Shown piece after piece: positions 46,571-58,396 of a stretch of 64,000 nucleotides of DNA. The translations under genes were made by a program, and so were the position numbers. Numbering within the stretch: position 1 is the stretch's first letter; every line of letters starts with the position of its first letter. The stretch comes from Botrytis cinerea B05.10 (Eukaryota > Ascomycota > Leotiomycetes > Helotiales > Sclerotiniaceae), in contig NC_037318.1 of the NCBI RefSeq assembly GCF_000143535.2, positions 1,612,001-1,676,000 on the forward strand. Direction: 5' to 3'. Below the pieces are notes generated by a model. It was not told where the DNA came from, did no database searches, and saw only the letters and a program-made list of their open reading frames with translations.

Positions 46571-48831
46571 ATGGCTTTAAAGTTCGCCCCATTTGCTTCT
46601 GAAATAGAGCTACCATTTTACACAGCCCTTTCCCAACTAAAGATCGACCATGATAAACTGGACGATTCTGCAAGACCTGTTCTTGGGCTATATGAACCAA
46701 GAGCTACACAGAGTCCTGATCAAAGTTCTCGTATGAGAGTTCTTGGTAATGCGTTGAGCAGTAACGAGTATGGGTTCAACTTCATGTTCTGAATACGCGC
46801 ACTGATTCATTCATAGAGTTCCATCTGGTCACATTCGAGCTGAGGGCAAAATCAAGAATGTTAACACCATCGAGGATTTCAAAAATATGGACAAACAGGC
46901 AATGTTACAAACTTCTGCTAAACAAGTAAGTCCCGTGATCTTCTGATCGACTCGCTTCGATGCCGTTCTGACAGGGGCAGATTTGGGATGCAATTAATGA
47001 TGGCACCATTTATTCCATCCCTTCATTACTTTCTTCATTCACTATTTTGTCGTTTGCAAATTTGAAGAAATATACTTTTACCTACTGGTTTGCTTTTCCT
47101 GCTCTTCATTCGGAGCCGGCATGGCGGAAAGTTGAGCAGCCGCCCAAATTCAGCGCTGAAGAAACCACGGCGCTTACGGAAGAACTTGGCACATGGCGTT
47201 ACAGCCACGACAATAGAGAGCATGGATTCTTTCTTGCCAAGCGAGTATATCCTTCTTCGGAATACCCACAAGATCCGGAGAGCGAATCGACATCCGATTT
47301 GCCCTTTAAGTGGGTTATCGGATCCTTGAGAGAATTCGAAAGCGGTTTCTTTAATGGTGTAGATGCAAAGGACCAATATGTATCTTTTGTAGATCCGTCT
47401 ACTTATCATGAGAATCCAGGGTGGATGCTACGTAACTTGTTAGTTCTAGTTAGACGGAGATACAAGCTCGACAAAGTCCAAATACTTTGCTACAGAGATA
47501 ATCATGCAAAGCGCCACGTGCCTCAGAGTTTAATCTTGATTTTAGAGAGCATCTACGACCCAGAATACCAGTCCACTGCCCCGGATCAGATACCTAAAGT
47601 GACTGGCTGGGAGCGTAATAGTCTTGGAAAGCTCACTGCGAAAGTCACCAATTTGGCTCAGTACATGGACCCGGCTCAATTAGCCGACCAAGCGGTGGAT
47701 TTGAATCTCAAATTGATGAAGTGGCGCATCGCACCTGAATTGAACCTGGATGCTATCAAGAACACAAAATGCTTGCTACTCGGAGCTGGTACTCTTGGGA
47801 CATACGTTTCGAGACTTCTGATGGGATGGGGAGTACGCAAAATCACCTTCGTTGACAACGCGTCTGTCTCTTTTTCGAATCCTGTTCGGCAGCCATTGTT
47901 CGACTTCAAAGATTGTATTGATGGTGGTGCCAAGAAAGCATATAGAGCATCTGAAGCTCTTCAGGAAATTTATCCAGGAGTCGATAGCACGGGACATGTA
48001 ATGGCAGTACCAATGCTTGGACATCCGATCACAGATGAAGCTGCCACGAAGATGAACTTCGAACTATTACAGAAGCTTATTGAGGATCACGATGCAATAT
48101 TTTTATTGATGGATACTCGTGAGAGTAGATGGCTCCCAACTGTTATGGGAAAGGCGGCTGGTAAAATCGTTATGAATGCAGCTTTGGGATTTGACACTTA
48201 TGTCGTGATGAGACATGGAGTTACTCCTGAAGATGGCGGTCCAGCCGCCCTAGGCTGTTACTTCTGCAATGACGTTGTAGCACCATCCGACGTAAGATCT
48301 TTTTATTTCTTTCCATTTATATATAACTTGCTAACATAGCTCTTACAGTCCGTGAAAGATCAGACTCTTGATCAACAATGCACAGTCACTCGACCAGGTG
48401 TGGCACCCGAGGCATCTTCTAAGCTTGTAGAACTACTCGCTTCTGTTCTTCAACATCCGTTGAAAGGTGCTGCTCCGGCTCCGAAGCTCTCCCCAAATCA
48501 ACAATCTGGCCAATTGGAATTCGACCGGGACCCACCAAATCACCCTCTAGGTCTCGTACCTCATCAGATTCGAGGGTTTTTGGCTGCTTACAAAACAATG
48601 CTAATCAGCGGTCCCTCCTACGATTGTTGTTCAGCCTGCTCACCCAAAATCGTGAACGCATACAAAGAAGACGGATGGGAATTTATCAAGCGCGCATTGA
48701 CCGAGAAGGACTACATCACCGAATTGAGTGGCTTAGCAGAGGTTCAACGCAAAGCTGAAGCAGCTGCAAACGATGTAGAATGGGATAGCGATGAAGAGGG
48801 CATGGAAGATGAAGAACCTGAATTACTTTGA
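46571..48831 (+). CDS. ATG7: Autophagy E1-like activating enzyme Atg7
   Basis: Exons 46571-46767, 46817-46925, 46975-48291 and 48349-48831, giving 701 residues from the ATG at [17 protein letters not shown]. Atg7 activates Atg8 and Atg12 with ATP and passes them to Atg3 and Atg10. The N-terminal domain holds [20 protein letters not shown]. The adenylation domain has the nucleotide loop [14 protein letters not shown] near residues 369-382, then [16 protein letters not shown] and [11 protein letters not shown]. The catalytic cysteine lies in [12 protein letters not shown] at about 552, just after the last intron. The C-terminus is acidic ([15 protein letters not shown]). The third acceptor is ambiguous by two codons (46974 or 46980). 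An upstream spliced in-frame start at 46149 would add 66 residues. Confidence 0.93.
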
Positions 48832-49515
48832 TTATGAGCTTTATATGTTTCTGGACATTGTAATGGCGTTAAGCTATATATGGAACGGGCATCGATGGTA
48901 TGATTTATGACTCTATTGGCGTTTTGCAGATGGTGGTGGAGGGGTTTAGATTGGTTGGCAGGTTTATAGGGGTATTTTATGGATGGTGAGCTTTCTCGGG
49001 GTCGTAGTCTACTATATATTTTAGATTGGTGGTTTTGATGGTTTAAGCATTTTCAGTCTCATAGAATGGGAGATAATTGAAACGATCTTTAAGGGCAACT
49101 AATTATGTCACTATATAAGTGCGAGGTGACTATTCTACATGTGTGATTGCAGTTTTCATCTTGACAGAACTTTAATCTTCAATTTATTAGTCTCGACAAT
49201 GATTCATTAATATCTTATTTCAATTAGTGGCCCAGTCCAATCCAGTCAAGTTGTTTCAAATGCGGATTAGTGAGGGGTAGCTTCCCAACATAAATGATTG
49301 GCTGTATTTTAGTGCGATCTAAACGGGAGTTGCCGCACGTTTTTCAAGCTCCAGGGCCTATGGCAAAAAAGTTAATGAACACCTTGAAGCTTCTCAGTAC
49401 GTCAATTGTAATTATTTCTATCATACCGTGAGTCAAACCACTCTACTGCTTCTTCTGTTTTCATCTAACCTTTTGCTTTTGTAGATTCTGTACATAGCAT
49501 TGCCATTTCTCAACC
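48832..49515. other. Intergenic region
   Basis: Tandem spacing between atg7 and the next plus-strand gene; no coding support. Confidence 0.6.
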
Positions 49516-51976
49516 ATGCGTTCCCAATTGACCCGCAGAGTCTTCCGTGGACTTCTGTCAAACGAAGGCCTCATATTACCATGCCAAAATCGAGCGGCAG
49601 CGTCATTAGCACTTCGACGTCGCCGGAATGCGCTCCCTGCTGTATCCTACGCATCGCGTCGTTCTCTATTTGGATTTTCTCGGAAACCTCCACGACAACC
49701 GAAAGCACCGGACTTGGAACCGGGAATGAAAAAGATGGCCGAGTTTAGCTTGATGACAAAGATTCACGCACGAACTGCGAATAAGGATGATATGCTTAAA
49801 GCTTTCAATGAATTCTTCAAACATAAGGTCGATACGGAACGAGCGGTAAACAATATCGAGGCAGGGCATGCGTTGAGGACTTTGAAGTATCTGGTTAGTT
49901 GTGGGTTGGGAGATGGACATCTGAAGGATTTCATGACGGCTTTGAAAGCATTGACGATCATTCCTAAAGATGAAACGAACGATTTTTTGGAATTGGCGAG
50001 ACTTCTCTTCCTAGAGATCAAGAAGTTGTCGGAGTTGTCTGGATCTAATGAGAATGCGCCAAGTTATGAACGCTTTATAAAGATACTGAGTGGGGTTGGG
50101 AAATCTCTAGAGGCTAGAGAGCTTTGCGAAGAAGAGGCCGAAAATTTTCTAGAAGATGGAAAAACTCCCTCAGGATCTTCAATCAAAGAGTACAGTGCTA
50201 CACAGCGCAAAATCATGAAACGAAACTGGTTTACCGTTTTATCTGGATTTGCGCGAGAAGGGAACGAGGTGGAATTATTGAAAACATACGAGAGACTGGA
50301 GGAGCTACGGATAGGACGTAATAATACTAGCAAGGAAATCGTCGTCAAGTTTTATACGTCTAGGGACCGTGTCGCGGAAGCGCAAGCGTGGTTTGAGAAG
50401 GTTTTCTACGATCCGATAGAACTTACCCCTAGTATACTGCAGGACATACTCAAATTCTGTCTTCGTCACGAGGAACTGCTAGATTGGTGTAAAGGTATCT
50501 TTCGAAATGTTCTGGAGTCAGAAAAATTGCAAAAAGAAAAGTGGGATGTCGTATTTCAATGGGCTGCGAGTGCTATGGACAAGGGTGTTGAAGATGTAGA
50601 ACGTATGATGCGTATCATGGAAAAGCGTTATCCTGACGATTATTCTATGAGACCTGATATTGACACTATCAATGGCCTGGTCGAATATGCAATATCGAAA
50701 AATGATCCATATCTTGCAGAGCGTTACATCGCATTGGGGCAAAAGTTCGATATTCGTCCAAATGCAAGGACTTTCATCTTGCAGATGGACTATCGAGTCG
50801 GTGCTGGAGATCTTTCGGGTGCCCATGCATCCTATAACCTGCTCCAGGGCGAGGAAATTTCCAAAGACGAAGATCTGCCTGTCATTAATAGATTCGTCCG
50901 AGCACTCTGTGCCTCTGAGAATCTGCCTTATAACGAGATTTCATCAATCGTTTCCGATCTTGACGAGCGTAATGCCAGGTTAGAAGCGGATACAGTGTCC
51001 TCACTCTGTACAATGTACATTGCCCGCAACGAACTCCATGATGTAGTAGATTTGCTACAAGCCAATACCTACCACTATACCCTTTTAGAGCGAGCTCAGA
51101 TACGAGATGCGATACTTGCTTTCTGTTTTGACAGAAACAATCATGAGGATCGTATATGGGATGCTTATCGCGTCGTCACCCACATTTTCGACGAAACAGA
51201 TGTTCCTACACGTACGCGCATCATGAATGAATTCTTCGATCGCAAAAGATCGGATATGGCTTGTCATGTTTTTGGTCATATGCGCCAGCATATCAGCCCT
51301 AGCAGACGTCCCGTGCTAGATACTTACATAGATTGTTTTGTTGGTATAGCGTCATGTGCCGATGCCGAGTCTCTCGATATGGTTCACAATATGTTGAAGA
51401 TGGATAGTACCATTGAACCTAATACCCGTCTTTATAACTCTTTGATGCTGGCCTATACAGCTTGCGAAGATGCTAGTCGATCGCTACATTTCTGGGATGA
51501 TATTACGAATTCTCGCGAAGGACCTAGTTACAAGAGTCTGGAAATAGTGTTTCAAGCATGTCAGAGAAAACCGTTTGGGGATAGACCAGCAAGGGAGATT
51601 TGGGATAAGATGAAGAGGATGGAGATTGAGATCACAAGGGAGGTTCATGCTGCCTATGCTGGTGCACTGGCCGGACAGGGAAAATTAGATGAAGTCAAGG
51701 TGTTGGTGGAGGCTATGGAGAAAGATGTTGGGTTTGGTCCGGATATATTGACGTAAGTTTTATTTTCAATATTTTGCTTTGAAGGTTTTTCTAACACTTA
51801 GTAGCATTGGAACGATTTACAATGCAATTCAAGGCTCAAATAGGAAGGATTTGGTGGCGGAATGGACAAAGGAACTATATCCAGAGGTGTGGAAGGAGGC
51901 GGAGAAACTGGGATTTACGGAACATGAGGAGGGTCACATGGTGTTGAATATGCCGGAGAGAAAACTAAGAGCTTGA
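49516..51976 (+). CDS. Mitochondrial PPR-like protein, probable complex I assembly factor of CIA84 type
   Basis: Exons 49516-51752 and 51802-51976 (the acceptor may be three bases later), giving 803 residues. The N-terminus is a strong presequence (MRSQLTRRVFRGLLSNEG; ALRRRRNA; SRRSLFGFSRKPPRQPK). The remainder is helical repeats of PPR type, for example GLVEYAISKNDPYLAERYIA, PNAR-TFILQMDYRVG, NTRLYNSLMLAYTACED and VHAAYAGALAGQGKLDEVKV. The RSLFGFSRKPPRQPK block and overall size resemble fungal CIA84, a chaperone of the complex I membrane-arm intermediate first found in Neurospora. I am confident of a mitochondrial PPR-like protein and only moderately confident of the CIA84 identity. The alternative would be an organellar RNA-stability factor. 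Confidence 0.7.
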
Positions 51977-53540
51977 GCGAAGGTTGTATGCTAAATATAT
52001 ATTTAATATTCAAATTTTATGACGGGCTGAGAGTTCCCAACCAGTGATTAGTAGTCAGCAGTCAAAGCTTACTGCAGATGCTGATGATGTTGCTTTTGCT
52101 TGTATAATGGATAGTACATGCCTTGAGTCTTGAAGATTCTCACTTTGTCATATGTATACTTTCTATGGAAGTGCTACTTTCAACCTCACTATCGAACCCT
52201 TTCCAGCTGTATATGAATGCCAGGTCAGTATTTTCATCGCTTTTCATGGCGGTCAGTGGGAAAGGATGATGGTGAAGAATCATGGAAAGCGCAACAAATG
52301 AGTGAAATTCTTTCCTTCGCTTGAGATCTTATTCTTGTAGGCTTGAATAAGATGTTTTCATTTGCAAGTTCGGAGATGAACTGTCTGGTTTGTGAATGGA
52401 TGTGCTTTTGACGTATATTTCTGGAGTTGGGGATTGTGGTTGGGGATTGGAAATGCTGTTGGGATGTTTTTTTTTAAAGTATGGGGGTGTTCTGGAGTTG
52501 TTTGGGTAGGTGCTGGGTGCTGTGGAGATGTGTAGTGTTTGTATTGGATGGCTATATTTGTTGCGATACGAGTGAATATATGCACATAAGTGCGCTAGCG
52601 CGCTAGTGCACAGGGCGTATTGTACATAGCTCTCGTAGCTCTGAACCTAGAAGAAGATATAATATAATACAGTATACCATACTTATTATAAAGATGTTAT
52701 AATTACCATTGAGGTGATATCAACAGTATTGGACAGCTGTATTGTTGCTTCGTAGCTAGGCACTTTGGAGAAGAGAAATCTAGATTTTGTAGCGGTGGTG
52801 TTGGAGTGGATAATGTAGGATGTGGGATGGCTTGGTAGAGTCGATGTTTTTTTATGGTTTTTGCATGTTTGGTTGGAAGAGGAAATCTGAATACGTCATG
52901 ACAACATACGTCGCTTCCTAATAACATGAACTGTTGTCTGATGTCTCTCTTTTTGAATCTATTCTATGAGGTTGGTTTGAGAAGTGATTATCGCCTGGCT
53001 TGCTTTCAAAGTTGAACGCTATTAGATGCTGCAGTTCTTGTATCGTCTGATTTAGATAGTGAGTAGTTTTTTTCCCTTCATCACCAGAAACAGCCAAATT
53101 GCATTGCCGTAGTGGTTTACAAATCTTATGTTACGGCGTTTCAAATGTTTTAGTGGCAATTTGCTATCAACCGTTCGTCTGTATAGCATAGCATGTTCAG
53201 TTCCTAATAGTTTTGTGTGTAAGTGATATAGAGAGTGGTACGGTTAGACGGTATAATGTTTACGGTGTCGAAAGATTGTTCAGCTAACAGCATATACGCT
53301 TGCACCGTACCATCCTCTCGACTATGGATAGCTCTCCCTCTCACTATATATGTTCCAATCACGTCTACTTCATCGCATTCTCTATTCTTGATATCCAGAC
53401 GCAAAGTCAAAAGATTTCAATTATAAAAATTACCACTCCACTTCCTTCAAGATTTTCAAAGTCACACTAAGATTACCAGCCACTTCAAGATTATCACAGT
53501 CACATCAAGTAATCCTTTTTAAGTCACAAGCACCATCAAA
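51977..53540. other. Intergenic region at the left edge of the Cys-rich gene cluster
   Basis: 1.56 kb with no exon found. It contains a near-perfect 22-bp palindrome at 52590-52611. Confidence 0.5.
52590..52611. repeat. 22-bp near-perfect GC palindrome
   Basis: GTGCGCTAGCGCGCTAGTGC followed by AC is self-complementary except at one pair of positions. It stands out in an AT-rich intergenic region and could be a dimeric regulator site or cruciform. Confidence 0.6.
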
Positions 53541-54350
53541 ATGGATACCTCAAACGCTTTCTTCACAAGACGCTGCCAGATAACCATCTTCAAACACAGA
53601 TGTCTCCATGACGGACAAGAAAACAGCGCGAGATGTAGGAGTCATCTCAGAAATCAATCCTGTATCCCCGATGTGGTTTATTCGGGGGAAGTCAAGGATA
53701 AAGATTGCCCAGAATGTGTTATGAGGTTAGTACTCCTTTTCCAACTATGTTTGGCGATTAAAGCTTTGAGTTTTGAGTTTTAAAGGTGTGAGATCATTGG
53801 CTAATTACATATCGTCAATAGAAATTCCGGTTATGCTTCCGACGAAATTTACATGAACACATCAAAGGCTTACACCATAACATCAAGACGTGATACTACG
53901 AAAGACCTAAAGCGGCCAACTTCTTTCGTCAAAAGTCTAAGTGCTAAACGAAACTCCAGGCCAATTGGATCAGTAGGAGATATGTTGGCAAGAAGCAGGG
54001 ACATCAAGTCTCAAGGTAGAAATAGTGAATTGAGATATAGAAGAGCTATCATGAAGTCACGCAGTGAAAATGGATATAAAACATCTGAGAATACACTTAC
54101 AAACACAGCTATGAAGGCACCTACGAGAAGATTGAAAATGGCTGCAAAGAAACAGCTGAAGTCGAAGAAGAAGACAGTAGAGCCAGGAATGTATGATGGA
54201 ATGGAAGAGGAAATGGATATGGCAATGGAGGGATATGGAGACAAAGATGATGTATCGGATCTATCTCGCGAGATGACTCATCTTACATGCGATCACGCAA
54301 ATGAGGTGTCTGATCTATCTCGAAAGATGGGTCATCTTACATGCGATTAG
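53541..54350 (+). CDS. Two-exon Cys-rich protein (family member B), basic tail
   Basis: Exons 53541-53725 and 53822-54350, giving 237 residues. Exon 1 module: Cys at 12, 21, 32, 41, 56 and 59, with CRSH (C-x2-H) at 32-35 and CPEC at the end; the phase-2 intron follows two residues later. Exon 2 encodes a basic, Ser/Lys/Arg-rich domain (MAAKKQLKSKKKTVEPG) and then an acidic end with two near-identical copies of a unit V-SDLSRxM-x-HLTCD, each ending in a Cys. No signal peptide or membrane span is visible. I recognise no family. The shared gene architecture with 36332, 55587, 56088 and 58397 is the main evidence that it is a real gene. A nucleic-acid-binding role is possible from Cys/His plus basic composition, but is inference only. 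Confidence 0.65.
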
Positions 54351-55216
54351 TTGGGTTAGCTAATCAGCTCTGGATTCTGGACTGAATGGAGCTGAGTTTG
54401 CTCAATCGAACAAGAGCTGTGTTTTTTAGTTAGGGTTTGACGTGGAGCAGAAATTATATTTAATTTAAGCAGTATCTAATTGACATGTGACGAATGATAT
54501 CGCTTAGTCTTCGGGGAGATTAGTAGTCTATTATTTAATACCTAAATTTGGTCCGCTAATCACGCACTCTGGTTGATTTGGTCGTTTAAATTTTCGGCTA
54601 TTTTGCCAACCACCTTCATACACCGTGAGAAATGTCTAAGTGCATATATCGTCGATAGTTCAAGTAATGCAGTATATTGCTTGATAGCTTTTTATCCTAA
54701 AAGTCATAGAAAACAGTTAATTCAATGTTGGCTAAGAAATCTCCCTTTTAACAACTATTTATCTCAAGAACGATATTTACCCTTCGGCTCTCGTTTGCTT
54801 ACTAATGATAATTATTTTGGATACTATATTTCTGCTGTTAAAGTTGTAGGAGAGCTTTCGAATAGCTACCAACTAGAAGATTGTATTCGATCTTATTTTA
54901 AAGATTCTATATGACTCTAAGTTATTGTGTTTGTGAGGCCATGATAAGTCGCTGTATGATTCATTATCCGAGCATGATGTGATTGTGCTCCAACAATTTC
55001 AATTGTTGTGGTAAGTAGCAAACACATTTTTCTTTCAAACTGTAACGCTGAATGATTTGCACGAATTTGATTCTCATTAGATACAAGTTATGTTCAAATG
55101 ATTCCATCTACCCTGGTTAAATCCATTCCTGCGTCTTTTCAGCGCAATTTGCACAAAATACAAGCGTGGAGTGAAACAAACTGATTCCTTATCCATTTAT
55201 TTATCTTTTCGCCCAT
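54351..55216. other. Intergenic region within the Cys-rich cluster
   Basis: An AT-rich spacer. An open stretch at 54573-54914 (ends ISAVKVVGELSNSYQLEDC) lacks an in-frame ATG at its start and has no clear splice partner; it may be a relic exon. Confidence 0.4.
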
Positions 55217-55587
55217 TCATCTCGGTCCTTTGTATTTACGACGATTCTTCTTTTCGCGATCGAAAGGAGCAAGTGCCCTCCTCTTCTTCTGTTTTCTCTG
55301 CTTGGTGTGATTCTTGCGAAACCCAGGAGGATGTCTCAAGAACCTATAAAGTGGTTAATATATAGAACTCTTAAATTAGAAAGTTCGAACACTCACTTTC
55401 TACTTATAATAAAACAACTATGACACATTTCTCTCGCCGAGTACCCGCGATAATAATCAGTGTAACGTTTTCCACAATCATCATCAGTATCTTGATGCAT
55501 ATCACACCAAGAGAAATATTTCACATCAGCTCTCTTGTTACATTCTCTACAGATATGTACTATGGCTCGACAATATGGATTATCCAT
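55217..55587 (-). CDS. Two-exon Cys-rich protein (family member C), basic tail
   Basis: Minus-strand exons 55587-55397 and 55343-55217, giving 105 residues from the ATG at MDNPYCRAIVHICREC; an in-frame ATG at 55665 would add 26 residues but is further from the first Cys than in its siblings. Exon 1 module: Cys at 6, 13, 16, 28, 38, 55 and 58, with CDMH (C-x2-H) at 28-31 and CHSC at the end. The phase-2 intron (53 bp, GTGAGT to TATAG) lies six residues after the last Cys. Exon 2 is a strongly basic tail (RKNHTKQRKQKKRRALAPFD and then KKNRRKYKGPR), resembling a nuclear or nucleolar localisation tract. This is the smallest intact member and the only one on the minus strand. Confidence 0.62.
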
Positions 55588-56087
55588 GGCCAGCAGAATG
55601 GAGATTCTGATCCAAGGCAATTTTTCAACCTCGGATCGAAGAAAATATTGGGAATTAGAAGGCATGCTCAGTTGTGTTGACTATGAGTGCACAATGCTTG
55701 TGACTATTCTGGGGTGGTAATTTGTAGAGATGGGCAAATTCTTAATGTGTATTGAGAGCACTTTGATGGCTGTGAGATGGGCTTATGTTAATATATGAAT
55801 TAAATGTCTTTTGTTATCTTTTCCTTTTTCTTTTCCATTAACAAAAAAACTGGAAGGCCCAGTATGATGAGATAAAAGACATAAAGAGAAAGTGAGAAAA
55901 ATAACAAAAGTGATTTGATTCTTGGATCTGGAAGCTTTTGGAACATGCGTGCAGGACACCAGACTTTGTATTTCTCCACACACCTTGGTTTCAAATTACT
56001 ATATTATACCACGTTTCCAAGTCCATAGCTGTCATCTTTCTCCACAAAAAACCAAACAAACTCATTCCTAGATATCGGAAGTACACA
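55588..56087. other. Divergent spacer between members C and D
   Basis: 500 bp shared upstream region of two divergently transcribed cluster genes; no coding support. Confidence 0.5.
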
Positions 56088-56559
56088 ATGTGTAAGTTTG
56101 GCCTCATAATCTGCTCAGCAAAGGATGCACACTGGATGAAGCTCGATGCTATTTACTTATGTGCGCAAGCACAATCAACTTTTGCTCCTTGCAGCATCTA
56201 CTCGGCAAAAGAAGAGCATCTTCAAAAGCTAAAACATTGGCTGTATCCTGCACCTTGCCGTAAATGTCATCCCAACATAGAGCAAGATGTGTAAGTATTC
56301 TTAGCACCTAAGCACCAGTCTTGATAATCATTCTTTAGCTCCCCACAGCTAATTCACGCAATGCAGAAAAGAAGCAATGTCTACTCCAATCGGGACAGTT
56401 TCAGATGAACAAGAGGCGATTTCTCAATCTCCAACGACGGCCAACAATCTTAGCCATGATAAACATAAAGAGATCGATTTCGAAAGCAGCAATTCTTCGG
56501 ACAAACCATTTGATATGAGAGGTGACCGCGATGGTATAGATGACGGTAGTGGATGCTAG
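56088..56559 (+). CDS. Two-exon Cys-rich protein (family member D), acidic tail
   Basis: Exons 56088-56290 and 56367-56559, giving 131 residues. Exon 1 starts MCKFGLIIC and has Cys at 2, 9, 25, 35, 57 and 60, ending PAPCRKCHPNIEQD before a phase-2 intron. The second-position His of the sibling C-x2-H is not kept here. Exon 2 is Ser/Asp/Glu-rich (EIDFESSNSSDKPFDMRGD). A second potential donor inside it (GTGACC at 56521) and an acceptor (TTTCAG at 56581) could give a different acidic end, so the 3' structure is uncertain. No known family recognised. Confidence 0.55.
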
Positions 56560-57211
56560 TTACCACGTGCGTTTGTTTCAGAGGTGACGATGACACCGAT
56601 TCAGGATCTGATATTGATACTTGCTTTTTCATATCGATACATGTCAGAGGATTCGCAATCTCGTTTTAGTGTATTACTTTGGTGCAAGCAATGATGGAAA
56701 ATTAGATTAAATGGAGCTTGAGGTGTAGTTGAGGTAGTTCTACATGTCTAACTTCACTTGCGGTGCGAAGTTGTTCACTCGTCAGAAATATTACTGAGTA
56801 ATCATAGTGATTTTTTCACCATTTTCTTTACAAGCAGAATGATGGAAAGACTGTCATTCCCGGTCTACCGAAGACCCTCATGCATCGCGGAAATAAGTTT
56901 TCTGATTCATATTCATTTGTATCATAGTAACAGATCCCGCTGGGCCGAAAGTTTTCATTGAATTTCGGAATGATTTAATTCTGGTGAATTAATTCAAGCC
57001 GACTTTCCCTTCAAAGCTCGCTTAATGAGTATTATTACGGGCGCCTTCACATGATAGTGAAAGCATGTGCCTAGTTCAGTGATCATTCACTCTACTTGAA
57101 GACTGGAGAATTATGTTGCGAAAATATGCATCTTCAATCTATGGTGTGCCTTCACGCAAAGGCGAAAGCTACGCCATGAATACAGAGTGACTTCTAAATT
57201 GTCAGTTTTAC
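56560..57211. other. Spacer, possibly with degenerate exon 1 of member E
   Basis: No clean exon. An ATG-TGC start at about 57064 breaks after five codons. A later frame at 57112-57187 (SSIYGVPSRKGESYAMNTE) weakly recalls the SIY region of member D. This fits a decayed copy. Confidence 0.3.
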
Positions 57212-57559
57212 ATGAGACTACGAATTTCTCAACAGTGTCATCATCCTATCTGTCAGCTTTATCGACACAGGGAACAAAGTTACAAAGCTTTTATCAATCA
57301 ACCCAAAACAGTAGAGGTAGAGAGCACATTTACCAAATCTAGAATTACACTGGGTGATGTCGGATCTTCCAAGCTACGAGATCTAGAGCGCAGTGCAGGG
57401 CCAGGACATGAAATTCAAGGACTTCATCAGGCAAATCCGAAGCATTTAGCCAGAATAACTAAGAAGGAGCCGGTTGGAGGCAAAAGTTCTGACGCACCAG
57501 ATACTAAACGCGACTCGGACTTTAAGCTGAATGGTATTCCAGAGCCGATTATTAGATAG
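57212..57559 (+). pseudogene. Partial or degenerate member E of the Cys-rich family
   Basis: A 115-codon open frame from an ATG, with an internal CHHPIC and LYRHREQ, followed by a charged, Lys/Arg/Glu/Asp-rich part (ARITKKEPVGGKSSDAPDTK) ending PEPIIR. The charged part resembles the second exons of neighbours. A phase-2 acceptor (CGACACAG before G-GAA) is present at about 57264-57271, but no intact Cys-rich first exon is found upstream. I read it as a truncated or decayed copy; a short functional gene starting at 57212 is the alternative. Confidence 0.35.
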
Positions 57560-58396
57560 TTGTGCCGCAAGAAGTGATGATAAAGTATTGGTCACCTTGA
57601 CTGTATCTCTTTTTGAAATAATGTCTTTCAATGCAGGTGACTGAGAATGAAAGAGTTGACATACTACTAGTAGTATACTGAATAATTAAGTGTACATGAA
57701 CCATAGTAGTGCAAGCATTAGAAACAAAAAGACTTTCTTTGGTCTTTAACTAAGACCTGTGATCGAAATAAAAATGCTTCAAAACCAACTAAAGCCATGC
57801 AGGCTTCCTAACTTATATCAGTTTGCAGGAAGAAACTTTCAAAAGGTATTCAAATAGGCCTATATCTCAAGCAAATCTCTAAGAATGATGCGGGGAGAAT
57901 GAAACTTATTTGCGGTACAAGGTTGCCAAATATTCGGCACTTGACTTAGCTTAGTCGATTGCTAACAGAGAATATTCCACCGAGAAATCATCTGACTAAT
58001 GCCTCGTGTCATCCCCATAAGATTAAATTCGAGAGTGACAAGTATTCAAGAGAGATAGTTGCTAATACATATCCACATTGAATTATATTCCTCGCAAGGC
58101 CTCTGAACATAGTAACAAACATTGCGGGAAGCTGAAGCCGGCCCTTTCATTTGAGTTCCGTCCTCAAACAATACTACATGAGGTTGAAGGGAACTTTAGA
58201 AGATTTCAAAGGAACTCTTCTTACTATTGCTACTTTTGTGAAAATTCTACGAAGTTTCTGGAGGCTAGGTAGCTCCATTGTGTTAAAACATGATCTTTGT
58301 AGAAATCTCTATACATTACTATTGCCTCTTCTGTAGTTCAGTCCAAGGCTTTGGTTCTTATCCACTTTTCTCCTGAGAATCGAAATAAAACTCAAG
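57560..58396. other. Spacer with a possible decayed Cys module
   Basis: A frame at about 57985-58075 reads NASCHPHKIKFESD and another at 58078-58272 ends SYYCYFCENSTKF, echoing the terminal C-x2-C of intact modules. Stops and a missing start argue against a functional gene. Confidence 0.3.

Noticed and set aside
54573..54914. 113-codon open frame in the Cys-rich cluster
   Set aside because: Begins with TTG, lacks an ATG and clear splice partner, and has AT-driven composition.
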